The position numbers and the translations under genes were made by a program. A DNA stretch of 64,000 bases, taken from assembly GCF_020858115.1 (NCBI RefSeq), contig NZ_JACYMM010000001.1:434001-498000 (forward strand). Direction: 5' to 3'. Shown here piece by piece: positions 9,530 to 18,514 of the stretch. The notes beneath the pieces were generated by a model that ran no database searches, was not told the origin of the DNA, and saw nothing but the letters and a program-made list of their open reading frames with translations. Every line of letters starts with the position of its first letter. The first letter of the stretch is position 1. The DNA is from Janthinobacterium sp. FW305-129. Its GTDB lineage: Bacteria > Pseudomonadota > Gammaproteobacteria > Burkholderiales > Burkholderiaceae_D.

Positions 9530-12025
9530 ATGCAAGCTGCCCTGCCCGGCCTGGCAGCGCGGCCGCTGGCCCTGCTGGCGGGCGCGGCCTGCGCGCTGGC
9601 CCTGCGCCATTACCCGCTGGGCCACGGCTGGCCCGGCCTGCTGTTTGCCGTCCTGCTGCCCGCCTATTTCCTGCTGCTGTGCTGGCGTCCCGCCAGCTGG
9701 CTGTTCTGCGTGCCCGCGCTGCTGCCGGTGCTGGACCTGGCGCCGTGGACGGGCTGGTTCTTCCTCGAAGAAATCGACGTGCTGCTGTTGCTGACGGTGG
9801 CGTGCGGCTACTGGCGCCTGGGCGGAGCGCCCCAGAGCGCGGCGGCGCGGCTCTCGCCGGGCGCCCGCATATGTTTGCTGCTGTGCAGCCTGGCCTGGCT
9901 GGCGGCGCTGCTGCGGGGCGTCCTGCCGCTGGCCCCCCTCGACGCGAATGCCTGGGACAATTATCTGAGTCCCTACAACAGTTTGCGGCTCGGCAAGGCC
10001 TGGGCCTGGAGCATGCTGCTGCTGCCGCTGCTGCTGCGCGACGGCGATGCGTCCACCCTGCGCCGCTATGCGCTGCCGGGCATGCTGGCCGGGCTGGCCA
10101 TGGTCTCGCTGTTCGCGCTGTGGGAACGGGCCGTGTTTCCCGGCCTGCTGAACCTGTCCAGCGACTACCGCATCACGGCGCCGTTTTCCGCCATGCACAC
10201 GGGCGGCGCCGCACTCGACGGCTACCTGGCCCTGAGCCTGCCGTTTGCCGCGCTGTGGCTGGCCTGCGCCCGCAGCCGCTGGCAGGCGGCGCTGGCCATG
10301 CTGCTGCTGGCCCTGGCCCTGCATGCGGCGTTCACCACTTTTTCACGCGGTTTGTACGCGGCCCTGGCGGCGGCCATGCTGCTGGCCTTGTCGCAAACCC
10401 TGCGGACGGCGCCCGGCGCGCCGCGTCCGCCCGACCGGCGGCGCGGGCGCAGCCTGTTGCTGAAACTGCTGCTGGCCGCCCTGGGCACAGTCCTGCTCGT
10501 GTACATGTTCGGCGTGGCCGGCTACCGGGGCTTGCTCGCCGCCGTCGTCCTGCTCGCGGCCAGCTTCGTGCTGGCGGCGCGGCCCCTGCCGTGGCGCCTG
10601 GCGCCGGCCAGCCTGCTGTGCGCGCTGTGCCTGCAGGGCGTGCTGGCCGCCTGGTGGCCGGAACCGTCCGGCCAGCAAACGGCCGGCTGGCTGAAAGGCC
10701 CGTATTTTTTGTTCCTGCTGGCCGCCATGCTGCTGGCGGCCGTGCTGCTGCCCGGCCCCCTGCGGCCGGCCGGTCACGCCGGCAAAGGCGCGGCCAGGCT
10801 GGGTCTGGCGATGATGGCGTGGACCATGCTGGCCTGCAATCTGGCCTGGATAGGCTGGCACTGGGCGGGTGCTGCCGCCCTGGCGCCGGCCTGCCTGGTG
10901 GTGCTGCTGGCCATGCTGATGCTGTACAACGGCCGCTTGCGCACGCCGCTGTGGCGGCTGGACCGGGCCAGTCTCAGCATCGCGGGCGCGGCTGGCATCC
11001 TGTTGCTGCTGGCCATCCCCGTCTCGGCCAGCTACTACGCCACCGAACGTTTCGCCACCACGGCCTTCGACATGCAGGGCCGCTTGCGCCATTGGCGGCA
11101 AGTGCTGGCCATGCAGCCGCCCGACTGGGGCGACCGCCTGTTCGGTATGGGCATGGGCAGCTTTCCCGCCACCTATTACTGGCACAATCCGGGGCGCGAG
11201 GTGCCGGCCAGCATCGCGTATGCGCAAGAAGACGGCCAGCCTGGCAATTCCCCCAACACCTATGTGCGCCTGGCCAGTCCCGGCTACAGCGCCGGCTATG
11301 GCGAACTGCTGCGCCTGCTGCAACGGCTGCCCGTGCAGCCGGCCACGCGCTATACCCTGGCGCTCGATGCGCGCCGCGCCGGCCCCATGCCCGTGCTGCT
11401 GGTGCGCCTGTGCCAGCGACAATTGCTATATGCACAAGCTTGCGTGAATATCCCCCTGCGCCTGCACGCGCCGCCGCCTGGCACGCCGGCCGGCGCCTGG
11501 CAGCACCATGAAGTGCCGTTCGACAGCGCCTGGCTGGGCGCCGGCGCCTGGCTGCTGCGTCCGCCCGTGCAGCTGGAACTGGCGGCCAGCGGCACGGCTG
11601 ACTCGTCCGTGCTCGAGGTCGACAATCTGAGCTTGCGCGCGCCGGGCGGCGAGGAATTGATCGCCAACGGACGTTTCAGGCAGGCCAATAATTACTGGTT
11701 TTTCAGCAGCGACCACCATCACTTGCCGTGGCATATCAAGAGCATGGCGCTGCACCTGCTGGTGGAAACGGGCTGGTGCGGCGCATTGTCCCTGCTGGCC
11801 CTGCTTTCCGTGGCCGGCCTGCGCCTGCTGCGCCAGGCGGCGCGTGGCGACCCGGGCGCGCTGGCCTGCGCCGCCGCCCTGCTGGGTTTTCTCGTCGTCG
11901 GCCTGTTCGACAGCCTGCTCGACGTGCCGCGCATCGCCCTGTTGTGCTATCTGATGCTGCTGTGCGCGCTGCTCGGCCCGGCCCCCTCCCCGCCACCTCC
12001 GCCCCTTGAAAGCACGCCGCCATGA
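9530..12025 (+). CDS. O-antigen ligase/polymerase-like (Wzy-type) membrane protein with a large extracytoplasmic insert
   Basis: An 831-residue polytopic membrane protein, with about 11-12 hydrophobic segments in residues 1-510 and two more after residue 740. TFSRGLYAA (around residue 265) resembles a Wzy/WaaL loop motif, and HHHLPWHIKSMALHLLVETG near the C-terminus resembles the conserved His loop. Between them (about 560-730) is a soluble, beta-rich region (LEVDNLSLRAPGGEELIANG) that looks like a carbohydrate-binding jelly roll placed in the large periplasmic loop. It would polymerise or transfer glycan chains at the inner membrane. It sits between prsT and a protease gene whose start overlaps its stop (ATGA). 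Polymerase versus ligase cannot be decided from sequence. Confidence 0.8.
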   Translation: MQAALPGLAARPLALLAGAACALALRHYPLGHGWPGLLFAVLLPAYFLLLCWRPASWLFCVPALLPVLDLAPWTGWFFLEEIDVLLLLTVACGYWRLGGAPQSAAARLSPGARICLLLCSLAWLAALLRGVLPLAPLDANAWDNYLSPYNSLRLGKAWAWSMLLLPLLLRDGDASTLRRYALPGMLAGLAMVSLFALWERAVFPGLLNLSSDYRITAPFSAMHTGGAALDGYLALSLPFAALWLACARSRWQAALAMLLLALALHAAFTTFSRGLYAALAAAMLLALSQTLRTAPGAPRPPDRRRGRSLLLKLLLAALGTVLLVYMFGVAGYRGLLAAVVLLAASFVLAARPLPWRLAPASLLCALCLQGVLAAWWPEPSGQQTAGWLKGPYFLFLLAAMLLAAVLLPGPLRPAGHAGKGAARLGLAMMAWTMLACNLAWIGWHWAGAAALAPACLVVLLAMLMLYNGRLRTPLWRLDRASLSIAGAAGILLLLAIPVSASYYATERFATTAFDMQGRLRHWRQVLAMQPPDWGDRLFGMGMGSFPATYYWHNPGREVPASIAYAQEDGQPGNSPNTYVRLASPGYSAGYGELLRLLQRLPVQPATRYTLALDARRAGPMPVLLVRLCQRQLLYAQACVNIPLRLHAPPPGTPAGAWQHHEVPFDSAWLGAGAWLLRPPVQLELAASGTADSSVLEVDNLSLRAPGGEELIANGRFRQANNYWFFSSDHHHLPWHIKSMALHLLVETGWCGALSLLALLSVAGLRLLRQAARGDPGALACAAALLGFLVVGLFDSLLDVPRIALLCYLMLLCALLGPAPSPPPPPLESTPP

Positions 12026-12804
12026 AAGCCCTGCCGTCGACATTTTTCCGCGCCCAGCTGTTCTGCCTTGCACTGCTGCTGGCCGGCACGCCGTGCCGCG
12101 CGGAAGCGCCGCTGGCGCAAACCATCGCGCGCCTCAAGCCGTCCATCGTCGGCGTGGGCAGCCTGCAGACGACGCGCACGCCGCCGGTGAATTTTCTCGG
12201 CACGGGCTTCGTGGCGGGCGACGGCTTGAGCGTGCTGACCTGCGCCCATGTGGTGCAGAAACTGCTCGACGCCAATCCGGACGAATCGCTCGGCATACTC
12301 ACGGGCCAGGGCGAGCGGGCGCAATTTCGCCCCGCCAGAATCGAGGCGGTGGACACGGAGCACGACCTGGCCCTGCTGCGCCTGGCCGGCGCACCGCTGC
12401 CGGCCCTGGCGCTGGGCGACGCGGCCACGGTGCGCGAAGGCCAGGCCATGGCGTTTACGGGGTTTCCACTGGGCAGCTTGCTGGGTTTGCACCACGTGAC
12501 GCACCGCGCCACCGTGTCATCGCTGACGCCGGTAGTCAGGCCCAGCGCCAACGCGCAGCGCCTGGACACCCGGCGCCTGGCGCAACTGCAGAAAGCGCCG
12601 TACACGGTGTTCCAGCTGGACGCGACGGCATACCCGGGCAGCAGCGGCAGCCCCCTGTTCGATCCCGAGACCGGTCTCGTCTACGGCATCGTCAACATGG
12701 TGTATGTGAAGGGCCTGAAAGAGGCGGCCATCACCGCGCCCAGCGGCATCACGTACGCGATTCCGGGCAGCCACATGCAGGCGATCCTGCTGAAAAGCAA
12801 ATAA
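12022..12804 (+). CDS. Secreted trypsin-like serine protease (HtrA-like protease domain, no PDZ)
   Basis: A 260-residue protein with an N-terminal signal sequence (about residues 1-28) and a single chymotrypsin-fold protease domain. The triad is visible: His76 in LTCAHVVQ, Asp115 in DTEHDLALLRL and Ser208 in AYPGSSGSPLFD. No PDZ domain follows, so it is shorter than DegP/HtrA. It is presumably periplasmic. Its start overlaps the Wzy-like gene stop as ATGA, tying it to the prsT operon. Its stop lies one base before that of the convergent acyltransferase gene. Substrate unknown; maturation of an exopolysaccharide assembly protein is only a guess. Confidence 0.88.
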   Translation: MKALPSTFFRAQLFCLALLLAGTPCRAEAPLAQTIARLKPSIVGVGSLQTTRTPPVNFLGTGFVAGDGLSVLTCAHVVQKLLDANPDESLGILTGQGERAQFRPARIEAVDTEHDLALLRLAGAPLPALALGDAATVREGQAMAFTGFPLGSLLGLHHVTHRATVSSLTPVVRPSANAQRLDTRRLAQLQKAPYTVFQLDATAYPGSSGSPLFDPETGLVYGIVNMVYVKGLKEAAITAPSGITYAIPGSHMQAILLKSK

Positions 12805-12805
12805 A

Positions 12806-13552
12806 TCAGTTGCGCCCCTGCCTGAGCCGGTCGGTAATGCCAGGCTCATCCCATGTCGGAAAAAAAAAGGGGTAAAACGACCGTTCACCCCCATGCTGTT
12901 CCATCATGCCGCCGTACTTGCGTATCTGGGCCCCCATGTAGTCGAGGTCCAGGCGCAGCAGCACGGCCGGCGCCCCCACGCGCGTGCACTCTCGCTCGCC
13001 GCCGAAGTCCTTGAAACCGAGCATGCGCTTGTAAAACACCACGTGGCGCGGATTGACTTCGATCACGTAATCCGTAAAGCCGTGAATATTGTGGGCATAG
13101 ATATAAGAAATATGGATCAGCGCCGCGAACACGCGCTTGCTGACGCCCTTGTCGATGGCCAGGCGCGACGGTTCGCACAGGCGGCGGCCCTCCTCGCGCA
13201 GCACGTCGAGCTTGTCGCGGAAGTTTTCGTCGGCGGGCAAGCCCGTCTCGTCATTGTCCAGGCACAGGGTCATGGTGCCGACGGTGGAGCCGGCCGTTTC
13301 CGCGAACAGGGTAATTTTGTTGAGCGCATGTGCGATCCCGGGATCGACGGCATAGCCGCGCCAGCCGTACATCTTGCGGATCAGCAAACTGGCCGCTTCG
13401 CGCCGGCCACGCGAATTGGCCATGCGGATATGAAAGCGCTGCAGGTCGAGCTCGTGCTCCATGGCCGGATCGATCTGCCCCTCGCCCACCACCAGGTCGC
13501 TGAAAGTACCTGGCGTGTCGAAGGAAATAATGGGTTCGTCGTCAAAGCTCAT
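12806..13552 (-). CDS. PEP-CTERM/exosortase system-associated acyltransferase (FeeM-like N-acyl amino acid synthase fold)
   Basis: A 248-residue protein resembling the exosortase-associated acyltransferase family (TIGR03694) and the FeeM-type N-acyl amino acid synthases, which transfer an acyl chain from ACP to an amino acid. Recognisable pieces are the FHIRMANSRGRREAASLLIR region, TMTLCLDNDETGLPADENF, the RRLCEPSRLAIDK strand that aligns with autoinducer-synthase-like folds, and VNPRHVVFYKRMLGFKDFG. It is on the minus strand, 199 bases downstream of epsE across an AT-rich gap. An ACP gene is present 46 kb away in this window. The family is confident; the acyl acceptor and product are unknown. 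Confidence 0.85.
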   Translation of the reverse strand: MSFDDEPIISFDTPGTFSDLVVGEGQIDPAMEHELDLQRFHIRMANSRGRREAASLLIRKMYGWRGYAVDPGIAHALNKITLFAETAGSTVGTMTLCLDNDETGLPADENFRDKLDVLREEGRRLCEPSRLAIDKGVSKRVFAALIHISYIYAHNIHGFTDYVIEVNPRHVVFYKRMLGFKDFGGERECTRVGAPAVLLRLDLDYMGAQIRKYGGMMEQHGGERSFYPFFFPTWDEPGITDRLRQGRN

Positions 13553-13751
13553 CTTGTCCTCACGTTCATCGGCAGCCGTCGAAACGGACTGAAGCCAATG
13601 CCTTGTGACAAGACAAAAACTGGAGAAGTTCCCAGCAAATACAAAAAAACAGAAGAAATTTACATTTGAATGGCAAAATTACACGATAAAATTTGCCAAA
13701 CAGTGCAAAATTGCAAATATAAATGCTGTTTTGACACCATTGAAGGCGCGC
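13553..13751 (-). promoter_or_regulatory. AT-rich intergenic region upstream of the FeeM-like acyltransferase gene
   Basis: The inner part (about 13610-13745) is strikingly AT-rich beside the GC-rich flanks. It carries GCAAAATT twice (13673-13680 and 13705-13712), 32 bases apart, about three helical turns. No convincing sigma-70 or sigma-54 promoter could be fixed. It probably holds the acyltransferase promoter, and perhaps regulator sites or xenogeneic-silencer-type DNA. Confidence 0.4.
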
Positions 13752-14375
13752 CTAAAAGAAACTCTCCGGTATCAGCAAGACGTCGCCCGGCCGCATCATG
13801 ACGTTGGCGGAAATATCGCCATTCTTCAGCAGGTCGTCCAGGCGCACGCCCAGCTGCTGCTGGTTGCCTTCGCGCATGCGGATGATGCTGGCTTTGTTGC
13901 CGGCGGCAAAGTCGGTGATGCCGCCCACGGCGATCAGCACGTCCATCAGCGACATGCCCAGCCGGTACGGCAGCGCCTGCGGCTTGGCCGCCTCGCCGAT
14001 GACCCGGATCTGCTCGCTGTACGGCCCCGAGAAATTGGTGACGATGACCGTCACCACCGGTTGCTGGATGAACTTGCCCAGGGCTTGCTCGATGTCGCGC
14101 GCCAGCTGGGTCGACGTCTTGCCGCTGGCCGCCAGGTCTTCCACCAGCGGCGTGGTGATCTTGCCGTCCGGCCGCACGGCCACCGTCAGCGACACTTCCG
14201 GATTGCGCCAGACGATGATGTTGACGGAGTCGCCCGGCCCGATCAGGTAATCGTGCATGGGCGCGCTGTCATCGGTGGGCGCTGGCGGATGGGGCGTGCG
14301 GCAGGCGCCCAGCAGGCTGGCGCTGCCCGCCAGGACCAGCGCGTTGATGACAAATGCACGGCGAAACAGATTCAT
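13752..14375 (-). CDS. epsE: Polysaccharide export lipoprotein EpsE (Wza-type, XrtA system)
   Basis: A 207-residue outer-membrane export protein. The signal ends at a lipobox-like LLGAC (about Cys25). It is followed by the poly_export domain (DYLIGPGDSVNIIVWRNPE, VRPDGKITTPLVEDL) and a SLBB-type domain (IRVIGEAAKPQALPYRLGM, MRPGDVLLIPES). Length and motifs fit the short EpsE of exosortase A systems (TIGR03027), which would form or line the outer-membrane channel for the polymer. Unusually it is transcribed away from epsF/epsG, 242 bases apart, instead of being the first gene of the same operon. Confidence 0.92.
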   Translation of the reverse strand: MNLFRRAFVINALVLAGSASLLGACRTPHPPAPTDDSAPMHDYLIGPGDSVNIIVWRNPEVSLTVAVRPDGKITTPLVEDLAASGKTSTQLARDIEQALGKFIQQPVVTVIVTNFSGPYSEQIRVIGEAAKPQALPYRLGMSLMDVLIAVGGITDFAAGNKASIIRMREGNQQQLGVRLDDLLKNGDISANVMMRPGDVLLIPESFF

Positions 14376-14617
14376 GCGGAGCCTCTTCGAGTCGATGGCG
14401 CGTCCATGGGCGGCCCCGCAGAACCAGCCTGGGCCGCGAACTTCCTATGATTATTAAAACCGGGCAAGTGAACCTTGAGGCGTATCAAGAAGCAATCATT
14501 TGGGGAAATCTTGCCCCTCAGCCGCCCTATACTTTGCTTACTCAACAGGCAAGCATTTCTTGCAAGACGCCGTCGCCCGCCCATCTGCCGTGCAGCACGT
14601 TACCCGAAGGAAGCGAC
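14376..14617. promoter_or_regulatory. Divergent epsE/epsF intergenic region with a GCAAG-N5-CTTGC inverted repeat
   Basis: The 242-base region must contain promoters for epsE (leftward) and for the epsF operon (rightward). GCAAG (14549-14553) and CTTGC (14559-14563) form a short dyad, and TATACT at about 14528-14533 could be a -10 element for epsF without a good -35. A GAAGGAAG ribosome site sits just before the epsF ATG. A sigma-54 element was sought because PrsR-type regulators use it, but no clean -24/-12 match was found. Confidence 0.4.
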
Positions 14618-16147
14618 ATGGAGCAATTGATACAGCAACTGCTTTCCGGTCTGAAAGGCATCTGGAAATACCGCTGGCATGCGGTTCTGGTGGCGTGGCT
14701 GGTGGCCATCGCCGGCTTCATCAAGGTGATCACCCTGCCCGACGACTTCCAGACGTCGGCGCGCGTGTTTGTCGATACGCAAACCATCCTCAAGCCCCTG
14801 CTGGCCGGCATGACCAGCGTGCCGAACACGGAACAGCAGGTGGCCATCATGAGCCGCACCCTGCTCAGCCGTCCGAACGTGGAGCGGGTCATGCGCATGG
14901 TCGACCTCGACCTCGATTCGAAGACGGCGCGCGAGCACGAAGCCCAGCTCGACGACTTGATGAGCCGCATCAAGATCACGGGCACCAATGCGTATGACAT
15001 CTACACCATCAGCTACAGCGGGCGCGACCCGAAGCTGGTGCGCGACGTGGTGCAAAGCCTGCTGACCATCTTCGTCGAAGGCAGTTTCCAGGGCAAGAAG
15101 GGCGATTCGCAGAAGGCGGTGCAATTCATCGACGAACAGATCAAGAATTACGAGGACAAGCTGAGCGCGGCGGAAAACCTGGTGAAGGAATTCAAGATCC
15201 GCAACAACCTGCTGCTGCCGCGCCAGGGCATCGACTATGGCAGCCAGCTGCTGATGTCGTCCGATAGCCTGAACAATGCCAAGCTGGAACTGGTCGAGGC
15301 GGAACAGGCGCGCAAGGCCATCCAGAGCCAGATCGAGGGCGACGAACCCGTGCTCGACCTGGAGCCGAACGCGGCATCGATCACGAATCCCGAACTCGAC
15401 GAGCGCATCGCCACGCTCAACAAGAACCTCGACAGCCTGCGCATGCAATTTACGGAATTGCATCCCGACATCATCGCCTCGAAGCGCCTCATCGCCCAGC
15501 TGGAAGAACGCAAGATCGAGGAAAGCAAGCTGAAAACGGCGTCCGGCGACCCGGGCAAGAACTACAGCCCCATGCTGCAGCAGCTGAAGGTGGCGCTGAC
15601 GGACGCCGACGCCAAGGTGGCCGCCATCCGCGCCCGCGTGCAGGAATACAGCGCGCGCAACGAGCGCCTGCTGGCGCAAAGCAATGCCGTGCCCGAGGTG
15701 GAATCGCAGCTGGCGCAGCTCAACCGCGACTACATCATCAACAAGGAAAACTATGAAAAGCTGATCGGCCGGCGCGAAGCGGCCAAGCTGTCGGGCGAAC
15801 TCAGCTCCACCACCGAGATGATGGCCTTCAAGATCATCGATCCGCCCACGGTGCAATATGCGCCCGTCGGCCCGAACCGCCCGCTGCTGTTTTCCGCGGC
15901 GCTGGGCGCGGCCCTGGTGGCCGGCGTGGCCACGGCCCTGCTGATCAGCCAGGTGCGCCCCACCTTCCTCAGCCCTTCCGAATTGCGCGACGCCACGGGC
16001 TTGAACGTGCTGGGCACGGTATCGATGAACTGGACGCCGCTGCAGCAGGTGCGCCGGCGCCGCGCCCGCTATGTGTTCAGCGCCTGCCTGGGCAGCCTGT
16101 TCCTGCTGTACGGCGGGGTCATGACGGCCGCGCTGCTGAAATTCTAG
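14618..16147 (+). CDS. epsF: XrtA system polysaccharide chain-length determinant (EpsF, Wzz-like)
   Basis: A 509-residue inner-membrane polysaccharide co-polymerase (TIGR03007 type). There is a membrane segment near residues 24-42 (VLVAWLVAIAGFIKVI) and a Wzz domain after it. A long periplasmic coiled coil covers about residues 175-390, and a second membrane segment is at LLFSAALGAALVAGVATALL. After the cytoplasmic PTFLSPSELRDATGLNVLG motif there is an extra C-terminal hydrophobic segment. It would set polymer length and work with the kinase EpsG, encoded 19 bases downstream. The start at 14618 is preceded by GAAGGAAG. The longer frame from 14354 is not supported. Confidence 0.94.
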   Translation: MEQLIQQLLSGLKGIWKYRWHAVLVAWLVAIAGFIKVITLPDDFQTSARVFVDTQTILKPLLAGMTSVPNTEQQVAIMSRTLLSRPNVERVMRMVDLDLDSKTAREHEAQLDDLMSRIKITGTNAYDIYTISYSGRDPKLVRDVVQSLLTIFVEGSFQGKKGDSQKAVQFIDEQIKNYEDKLSAAENLVKEFKIRNNLLLPRQGIDYGSQLLMSSDSLNNAKLELVEAEQARKAIQSQIEGDEPVLDLEPNAASITNPELDERIATLNKNLDSLRMQFTELHPDIIASKRLIAQLEERKIEESKLKTASGDPGKNYSPMLQQLKVALTDADAKVAAIRARVQEYSARNERLLAQSNAVPEVESQLAQLNRDYIINKENYEKLIGRREAAKLSGELSSTTEMMAFKIIDPPTVQYAPVGPNRPLLFSAALGAALVAGVATALLISQVRPTFLSPSELRDATGLNVLGTVSMNWTPLQQVRRRRARYVFSACLGSLFLLYGGVMTAALLKF

Positions 16148-16166
16148 AGCAACCAGGGGAGCGACG

Positions 16167-16991
16167 ATGAGCAGCAAGGACAGCGGCAAGCAGGAACCGA
16201 CGATACTCGGCGTGGCCGAGGCCAGCGTGCCGTATGGCGTGGATGGCGCGGAGGCGGCCAGGTCGCCGCAGTACCGGCCCCTGAACCTGGACCGGCTGGC
16301 CGAGCAAGGCATGCTCACGCACGATGGCGGGCGCAGCGCCGTGGCCGAGGATTTCCGCATCATCAAGCGCCCGCTGCTGCGCCAGGCGCGCGCCAGCGGC
16401 GCCGAGGCCATCCGCAACGGCAACCTGATCGTCGTCACCAGCGCCATGCCTGGCGAAGGCAAGACGTATTGCGCCGTCAACCTGGCCATGAGCATCGCCA
16501 TGGAAATGGATATCACGGTACTGCTGGTCGATGCCGACGTGGCGCGCCCGTCCGTGCTGAAAGTGCTGGGCCTGCCGCCGGAGCCGGGGCTGATGGACGT
16601 GCTGCTCGACCCGCAGCTGGCCATGGCCGACGTGATCCTGAAAACCAACGTGGCCAACCTGAGCATCCTGCCCGCCGGGCGCAGCAACAAGCACGCGACG
16701 GAATTGCTGGCCAGCCGCGCCATGAGCCGTCTGCTGGCCGAGATCGCCAGCCGCTACGCCGACCGCGTGGTCGTCTTCGACTCGCCGCCCCTCTTGATCA
16801 CCAGCGAGGCGCACGCGCTGGTGGGCCAGATGGGGCAAGTGGTGATGGTGGTCGAGGCGGAAACGACGACCCAGCACGCCGTCAAGGAAGCGCTGCGCCA
16901 GATCGAAGGATGCGAACACATTCATCTGATCTACAACAAGACCAAATCGTTCCCCGGCAATGACTACTACGGCTATGGCCATTACGATTAG
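16167..16991 (+). CDS. epsG: XrtA-associated tyrosine autokinase (EpsG, BY-kinase)
   Basis: A 274-residue bacterial tyrosine kinase (TIGR03018 type) separate from its Wzz-like activator EpsF. It has Walker A SAMPGEGKTYCAVNLA, Walker A' VLLVDADVARPS, Walker B VVFDSPPLLI, and a C-terminal tyrosine cluster (GNDYYGYGHYD) that is the expected autophosphorylation site. An N-terminal segment of about 90 residues carries the usual LAEDFRIIKRPLL contact helix. It acts at the cytoplasmic membrane to control polymerisation and export. Its 3' end overlaps the start of the next gene. Confidence 0.94.
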   Translation: MSSKDSGKQEPTILGVAEASVPYGVDGAEAARSPQYRPLNLDRLAEQGMLTHDGGRSAVAEDFRIIKRPLLRQARASGAEAIRNGNLIVVTSAMPGEGKTYCAVNLAMSIAMEMDITVLLVDADVARPSVLKVLGLPPEPGLMDVLLDPQLAMADVILKTNVANLSILPAGRSNKHATELLASRAMSRLLAEIASRYADRVVVFDSPPLLITSEAHALVGQMGQVVMVVEAETTTQHAVKEALRQIEGCEHIHLIYNKTKSFPGNDYYGYGHYD

Positions 16992-18504
16992 CCGCCGGAT
17001 TCCGCTGCCGCTGCTGCCCTTGCTGTCCCTGCTGCTGCCCCTGCCGGCCGGCGCGGTCGACTGGCTGGTCAAGCCCTCGCTGCGCCTGCGCGAAAGCTAT
17101 ACGGACAATGCCACGCGCGCGCCGCCCGGCCAGGCGCAATCGGACTTCATCACGGAAATCGCGCCCGCCATCGCCCTCATCGGCACGGGGCCGCGCCTGC
17201 GCGTCGACCTCGATTACAGCTGGCACAAATTCATCTCCGGGCAGCGCGGCAATACGGACGACCACCAGCTGCATGCCGCGGCCGACGCCGAGCTGGTCAA
17301 GGACTGGTTCTTCATCGATACCCATGCCAGCGTGAGCCGGCGCAATATCTCGCCGTTCGGCCCGCAACTGATAGCCGAGCTGCCCGACACGGACAATACC
17401 AGCACCGTGCGCACCACCAGCATCAGCCCCTACCTGCGCCACCGTTTCCGCGGCCTGGCCACGGCCGAGCTGCGCTACACGCGCAACACGGTCGCCAGCG
17501 GCGGCGGCCTGCTGTCCGTGCACAGCGATGAAATGGAATTGCTGCTCAGCGGCGAGCCGCGCGCCGGCGGCTGGTCCTGGAATGCCAGCCACGACGTGCG
17601 CCGCACGCAGGACAGCAAGCTCGCTTCCGTGCGCATGCAGCGCAGCAGCGTGGGCCTGCGCTATGCGTTCAGCAGGAAGTGGGCGGCCACGGCCAGCGGC
17701 GGCATGGAAAAGGAAGGCTATGCGTCGACCAGCGGCAAGGCGCCGGCGGGCCGCTTCTGGTCGCTGGGCGGCGTGTGGACCCCGTCGCCGCGCACCAGCG
17801 TGGCCTTCAGCACGGGCAAGCGCTTCTTTGGCACCACCTACAGCCTGGACGCCAATTTCCTGCAGCGCCATACCAACTGGCAACTGAGCTACAGCGAAAA
17901 CATCACCACCCTGCCCACGCAGTTTGCGCGCCTGGGCGACCGCGACGCGGCCCAGCTGCTCGATCAATTGTGGCGCGGCCTCTTTCCGAATGCGCGCGAC
18001 CGGCGCTTGCGCATCAATGCCTTCCTGCGCTACGCCAACAGCCTGGGGCCGGAACGGGGCGCCATCAATTACTTCAGCCACCGCTATTTCCTGGAAAAGC
18101 AGCTGAAACTGACGATGGCGCGCGCCACGGCGAAAAGCACGATGGTCGCCGGCATCACGGCCGTCGACCGCACGGCGCAAACGGCCAGCGGCATCGACAG
18201 CGGCTTGCTGCCCGACATGGAGTTCGGCAGCGAAGACCGCACGCGCCAGATCGGCAGCAACGTGGGCTGGAGCTGGCAAGCCAGTGCGCGCACCAGCGTG
18301 AACGTCAATGCCGGCTACGCCAGCGTGCGCTCGCTGAGCGTGCCCCGGCGCGACAACAACATCACCGTCACGGCCGGCTACAGCCGCATCCTGCAGCCGG
18401 ACATGACGGTCAGCATCGACGTGCGGCATACGCGGCACGCCAGCAACCACGGCGGCGATTACCGCGAAAACGGCGTCAGCGCCACGCTCAACATGCAATT
18501 CTAA
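16975..18504 (+). CDS. XrtA/PEP-CTERM system-associated outer-membrane beta-barrel-like protein (TIGR03016 type)
   Basis: About 509 residues with a signal peptide (LPLLPLLSLLLPLPAGAVDW) and then many amphipathic beta strands with alternating aromatic/charged residues. It ends in ENGVSATLNMQF, a terminal Phe typical of outer-membrane barrels. The order epsF-epsG-this gene is conserved in exosortase A loci (TIGR03016). It probably forms an outer-membrane barrel or secretin-like partner for export; no function is proven. The ATG at 16975 overlaps epsG by 17 bases; an in-frame ATG at 16960 is an alternative start. Confidence 0.87.
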   Translation: MAITISRRIPLPLLPLLSLLLPLPAGAVDWLVKPSLRLRESYTDNATRAPPGQAQSDFITEIAPAIALIGTGPRLRVDLDYSWHKFISGQRGNTDDHQLHAAADAELVKDWFFIDTHASVSRRNISPFGPQLIAELPDTDNTSTVRTTSISPYLRHRFRGLATAELRYTRNTVASGGGLLSVHSDEMELLLSGEPRAGGWSWNASHDVRRTQDSKLASVRMQRSSVGLRYAFSRKWAATASGGMEKEGYASTSGKAPAGRFWSLGGVWTPSPRTSVAFSTGKRFFGTTYSLDANFLQRHTNWQLSYSENITTLPTQFARLGDRDAAQLLDQLWRGLFPNARDRRLRINAFLRYANSLGPERGAINYFSHRYFLEKQLKLTMARATAKSTMVAGITAVDRTAQTASGIDSGLLPDMEFGSEDRTRQIGSNVGWSWQASARTSVNVNAGYASVRSLSVPRRDNNITVTAGYSRILQPDMTVSIDVRHTRHASNHGGDYRENGVSATLNMQF

Positions 18505-18514
18505 GGAGCCCGCA

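Noticed and set aside
14376-14617. Possible sigma-54 promoter (GG and GC doublets near 14500)
   Set aside because: GGGGAAATCTTGC has nine bases between GG and GC in place of ten, and lacks the TGGCAC context.
14600-16723. 707-codon minus-strand frame opposite epsF/epsG
   Set aside because: Compositional shadow; it runs across two well-identified plus-strand genes and has Gln/His/Arg-rich, motif-free sequence.
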